33,534 bases of DNA from Actinomycetes bacterium (lineage in GTDB: Bacteria; Actinomycetota; Actinomycetes; JAHEKZ01). The first letter of the stretch is position 1, and every line of letters begins with the position of its first letter. The position numbers and the translations under genes are program-made. The stretch covers positions 1-33,534 of the forward strand of contig JAHELE010000016.1 in NCBI GenBank assembly GCA_024644345.1, in the 5' to 3' direction. The notes below the pieces were generated by a model. That model saw only the letters and a list, made by a program, of their open reading frames with translations, was not told the DNA's origin and searched no databases. Shown piece after piece: positions 31,088 through 33,534 of this stretch.

Positions 31088-32544
31088 CGATCCAGTCGAT
31101 CGACCTGATGGTGCTGGCGCCGACCATCGTGGTGGCGTTGGGGGCACTGGTCGCCCTGATCGCCGAGCTCGTCACTCGCCGCGGGCAGGTGGCGGTTGGC
31201 GTGGGTCTGGTGACGCTTGCGTTCGCGGTGCCGTTTGCTCTCGCAGCCAGCGGAGAGCAGACCCTGTGCGGCGCGGTCGACGCCGACTGCGCCTACGTCG
31301 TGGCGCCCCTGTCGGTGGCCCTTCAGCTGATCGTGCTGGTCAGTACGGCCATCGTCCTGCTGATGGCATCGTCTGACATCGCCGCCCGCCGGGTGCCCGG
31401 TGGTGAGTTCGTCTTCCTCATCCTGTGCTCGGTCTCGGGCGCGGTCCTGGTCCCGGCGACGAACGACCTGGTAACGCTGATCGTCGCTCTCGAGGTCGTG
31501 TCGCTGCCCACCTTCGCGCTCGTCGCTCTTCGGCGGGGCGAGCCGCGCGCGGCAGAGGCGGCGTTGAAGGCATTCATCTTCTCGATCGCCTCCGTTGCCG
31601 TCTCGCTCTACGGCATTGCCCTCCTCTACGGAACGACAGGTGCTGTGTCGTTCAACGAGCTGGCGGCGTCGACCCAGGCCAGCGGCCCCAGCCCCCTGGC
31701 CACGGCCGGGATGGTCATGCTCCTTGCCGTGGTGGCCTTCAAGATCGCGGCGATTCCCTTTCACGCCTGGGCGCCCGACACGTATCAGGGTGCGACGGTT
31801 CCGGTCGCGGCCTATCTGTCGGTCGTCTCCAAGGCCGCTGGCTTCAGCGCCCTCTTGCTGATCACCTGGACGTTCTCCGCCTGGAGCCAGGTGTGGGCGC
31901 CGGTGGTGGCGGTTCTGGCAGGCGTCACGATGTTGGGCGGCAATCTGCTGGCCCTGCGTCAGCGCCTCGCCGTCCGACTGTTGGCGTGGTCGTCGATCGC
32001 GCAAGCCGGATACATCCTGGTGCCACTGGCGGCGGTCGCCGGCCGATTGGAGTGGGGGCCCGGCGTCACGAACGCGGTGGTGGGCTACCTCGTCGCGTAT
32101 GCCGCGATGAACCTCGGGGCGTTCGCAGTCGTCGCCGTGGTCGCCCGCCGAACCGGCGCAGTCGACTGGGCCGACTACCGCGGCCTGGCGCGGAGGAGTC
32201 CTGGCCTGGCGGTGGCCCTGGCGCTCTTCCTCGCGAGCCTCGCCGGTCTGCCGCCGGGATTGATCGGCCTGCTGGTGAAGGTGCGTGTCCTGATCGTCCC
32301 AGTCGGATCGGGGGTCTGGTGGCTTGCCGCAGTCATGGCGGTTGCCACCGTGATTGGGCTCGCCTACTACCTGGCCTGGGCGGCTCAGCTGTTCCGGCAG
32401 CCCGACTCCGAGGCCCGGCCCTCTGTCGCCGAGCCGGAAACTGGATCGTGGACGTCGATCGTGGCCGTCGCCATCTGTCTGGCTCTGACGGTCACCTTCT
32501 CGATCGCTCCCTCGTTGGCCCTGGGGCTGGTCGACCGGTTGTGA
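31084..32544 (+). CDS. nuoN: Complex I subunit N, second copy
   Basis: VALEVVSLPTFALVALRRGEPRAAEAALKAFIFSI; FKIAAIPFHAWAPDTYQGATVPVAAYLSVVSKAAGF; ATG 31084 (ATGA overlap with nuoM2). Confidence 0.94.
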   Translation: MTIQSIDLMVLAPTIVVALGALVALIAELVTRRGQVAVGVGLVTLAFAVPFALAASGEQTLCGAVDADCAYVVAPLSVALQLIVLVSTAIVLLMASSDIAARRVPGGEFVFLILCSVSGAVLVPATNDLVTLIVALEVVSLPTFALVALRRGEPRAAEAALKAFIFSIASVAVSLYGIALLYGTTGAVSFNELAASTQASGPSPLATAGMVMLLAVVAFKIAAIPFHAWAPDTYQGATVPVAAYLSVVSKAAGFSALLLITWTFSAWSQVWAPVVAVLAGVTMLGGNLLALRQRLAVRLLAWSSIAQAGYILVPLAAVAGRLEWGPGVTNAVVGYLVAYAAMNLGAFAVVAVVARRTGAVDWADYRGLARRSPGLAVALALFLASLAGLPPGLIGLLVKVRVLIVPVGSGVWWLAAVMAVATVIGLAYYLAWAAQLFRQPDSEARPSVAEPETGSWTSIVAVAICLALTVTFSIAPSLALGLVDRL

Positions 32545-32587
32545 CGTGCTTGGGCAGGGGAAGCAGGCGAGTGGTAGTAGTTGACCC

Positions 32588-33442
32588 ATGAATCGGTCGC
32601 TGAACGGCATCAAGACGGCGTTCCTGCTCGGCCTGATGGCGGCCGTCATCATGGTGATCGGTGTCTGGCTGGGTGGCACCACGGGGCTGATCATCGCCTT
32701 CGTCATCGCGCTGGGAATGAACGCGTTCTCATACTGGAACAGTGGCTCGCTTGCGATTCGTGCGATGCATGCCCAACCCGTCAGCGAGGCGGAGCAGCCG
32801 GCGATGTACCGCATCGTCCAGAACCTCGCGATGCAGCAGCGCCAGCCCATGCCGCAGCTGTATCTGTCTCCCACGATGTCTCCGAACGCATTCGCCACCG
32901 GGAGAAACCCGCAGAACGCCAAGGTGTGCTGCACCGAGGGCATCCTCCAGCTGTTGGATGAACGCGAGCTGCGGGGCGTCCTTGCCCACGAACTGGCACA
33001 TGTCTACAACCGCGACATCCTCATCGCCTCCGTAGCAGCCACGATGGCGTCGGTCATCGTGTTCGCGGCGCAGTTCGCGTGGCTGCTTCCGATCGGGGGA
33101 GACCGCCAGCGGGGAAACATCTTCGGAGCACTTGCCCTGATGATCCTTGGTCCGATTGCCGCCTCGTTGATCCAGTTCGCCATCAGCCGCTCCCGTGAGT
33201 TTCAGGCCGACGAGTCCGGTGCGCAGTACACGGGCGACCCGATGGCGCTGGCATCAGCGCTACGCAAGCTCGAGCAGGGAACCCAGGTGGCACCGTTGCG
33301 CCCAGAGCCGGAGCTCGAGACCGCAAGCGCGCTGATGATCGCCAACCCCTTCCGGGTCCGCGGGATGACCAAGCTGTTCTCGACGCACCCTCCGACCGCC
33401 GACCGGGTGGCTCGGCTCGAGGAGATGGCCGGCTACCGGTGA
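32588..33442 (+). CDS. htpX: Zinc metalloprotease HtpX
   Basis: HExxH motif VLAHELAHVYNRD; ISRSREFQADESGAQYTGDPMALASALRKLE; LFSTHPPTADRVARLEEM. Confidence 0.94.
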   Translation: MNRSLNGIKTAFLLGLMAAVIMVIGVWLGGTTGLIIAFVIALGMNAFSYWNSGSLAIRAMHAQPVSEAEQPAMYRIVQNLAMQQRQPMPQLYLSPTMSPNAFATGRNPQNAKVCCTEGILQLLDERELRGVLAHELAHVYNRDILIASVAATMASVIVFAAQFAWLLPIGGDRQRGNIFGALALMILGPIAASLIQFAISRSREFQADESGAQYTGDPMALASALRKLEQGTQVAPLRPEPELETASALMIANPFRVRGMTKLFSTHPPTADRVARLEEMAGYR

Positions 33443-33472
33443 TTGACTAACTGATCAGTCAGTCAGTAGCAT
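33443..33472 (+). promoter_or_regulatory. Promoter (TTGACT-18 bp-TAGCAT) with a 22 bp palindromic operator in the spacer
   Basis: -35 TTGACT 33443-33448, -10 TAGCAT 33467-33472; TGACTAACTGATCAGTCAGTCA (33444-33465) is a palindrome with one mismatched pair; typical TetR-family operator geometry. Confidence 0.75.
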
Positions 33473-33497
33473 CGAAAGACTGACCTGGGAGGTTCGA

Positions 33498-33534
33498 ATG
33501 GCTCAGCGGTACGACGCCGTGGTCATCGGGGGCG
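33498..33534 (+). CDS. NAD(P)/FAD-dependent oxidoreductase, N-terminal fragment truncated by window end
   Basis: GGGAGG RBS then ATG: MAQRYDAVVIGG... matches a Rossmann dinucleotide-binding start; only 12 codons visible. Confidence 0.6.
   Translation, partial: MAQRYDAVVIGG

Noticed and set aside
32550-32580. Possible promoter (TTGGGC / TAGTAG) for htpX
   Set aside because: Poor -10 match and 19 bp spacer; htpX may be read through from nuoN2.
30928-32943. 671 aa minus-strand ORF antisense to nuoM2/nuoN2/htpX
   Set aside because: Crosses three well-supported plus-strand genes; Arg/Gln/Asp/His-rich with no domain; high-GC artefact.
1-33534. CRISPR arrays, tRNA/rRNA genes, transposases, phage or toxin-antitoxin modules
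   Set aside because: None recognised; the window is almost fully occupied by metabolic/respiratory genes with short intergenic gaps.

Overview
GC-rich actinobacterial chromosomal window dominated by menaquinone and respiratory genes. Left to right: a partial isochorismate synthase (menF-like, minus strand, absent from the ORF track); divergent menG/ubiE; a geranylgeranyl-reductase-family flavoprotein preceded by a near-consensus Rex operator; a complete 14-gene nuoA-N operon (complex I, N7-type NuoG); a polyprenyl diphosphate synthase; a ~100 bp nested inverted-repeat element between convergent genes; rarD, korB and korA (2-oxoacid:ferredoxin oxidoreductase) on the minus strand; and, divergent from korA, a second tightly overlapping 10-gene nuo cluster (A-B-C-H-I-J-K-L-M-N). 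This second cluster lacks nuoD as well as nuoE, nuoF and nuoG. It is followed by htpX and by the start of a Rossmann-fold flavoprotein gene behind a palindromic (TetR-like) operator embedded in a promoter. The most interesting element is the NuoD-less second complex I beside KorAB: its proton-pumping residues look intact, but the NuoH quinone-site loops are altered. I recall similar partial nuo clusters in Streptomyces, so its existence is probably not new. How it works without its own NuoD is the open question. No CRISPR, tRNA, rRNA, transposase or phage genes were recognised.
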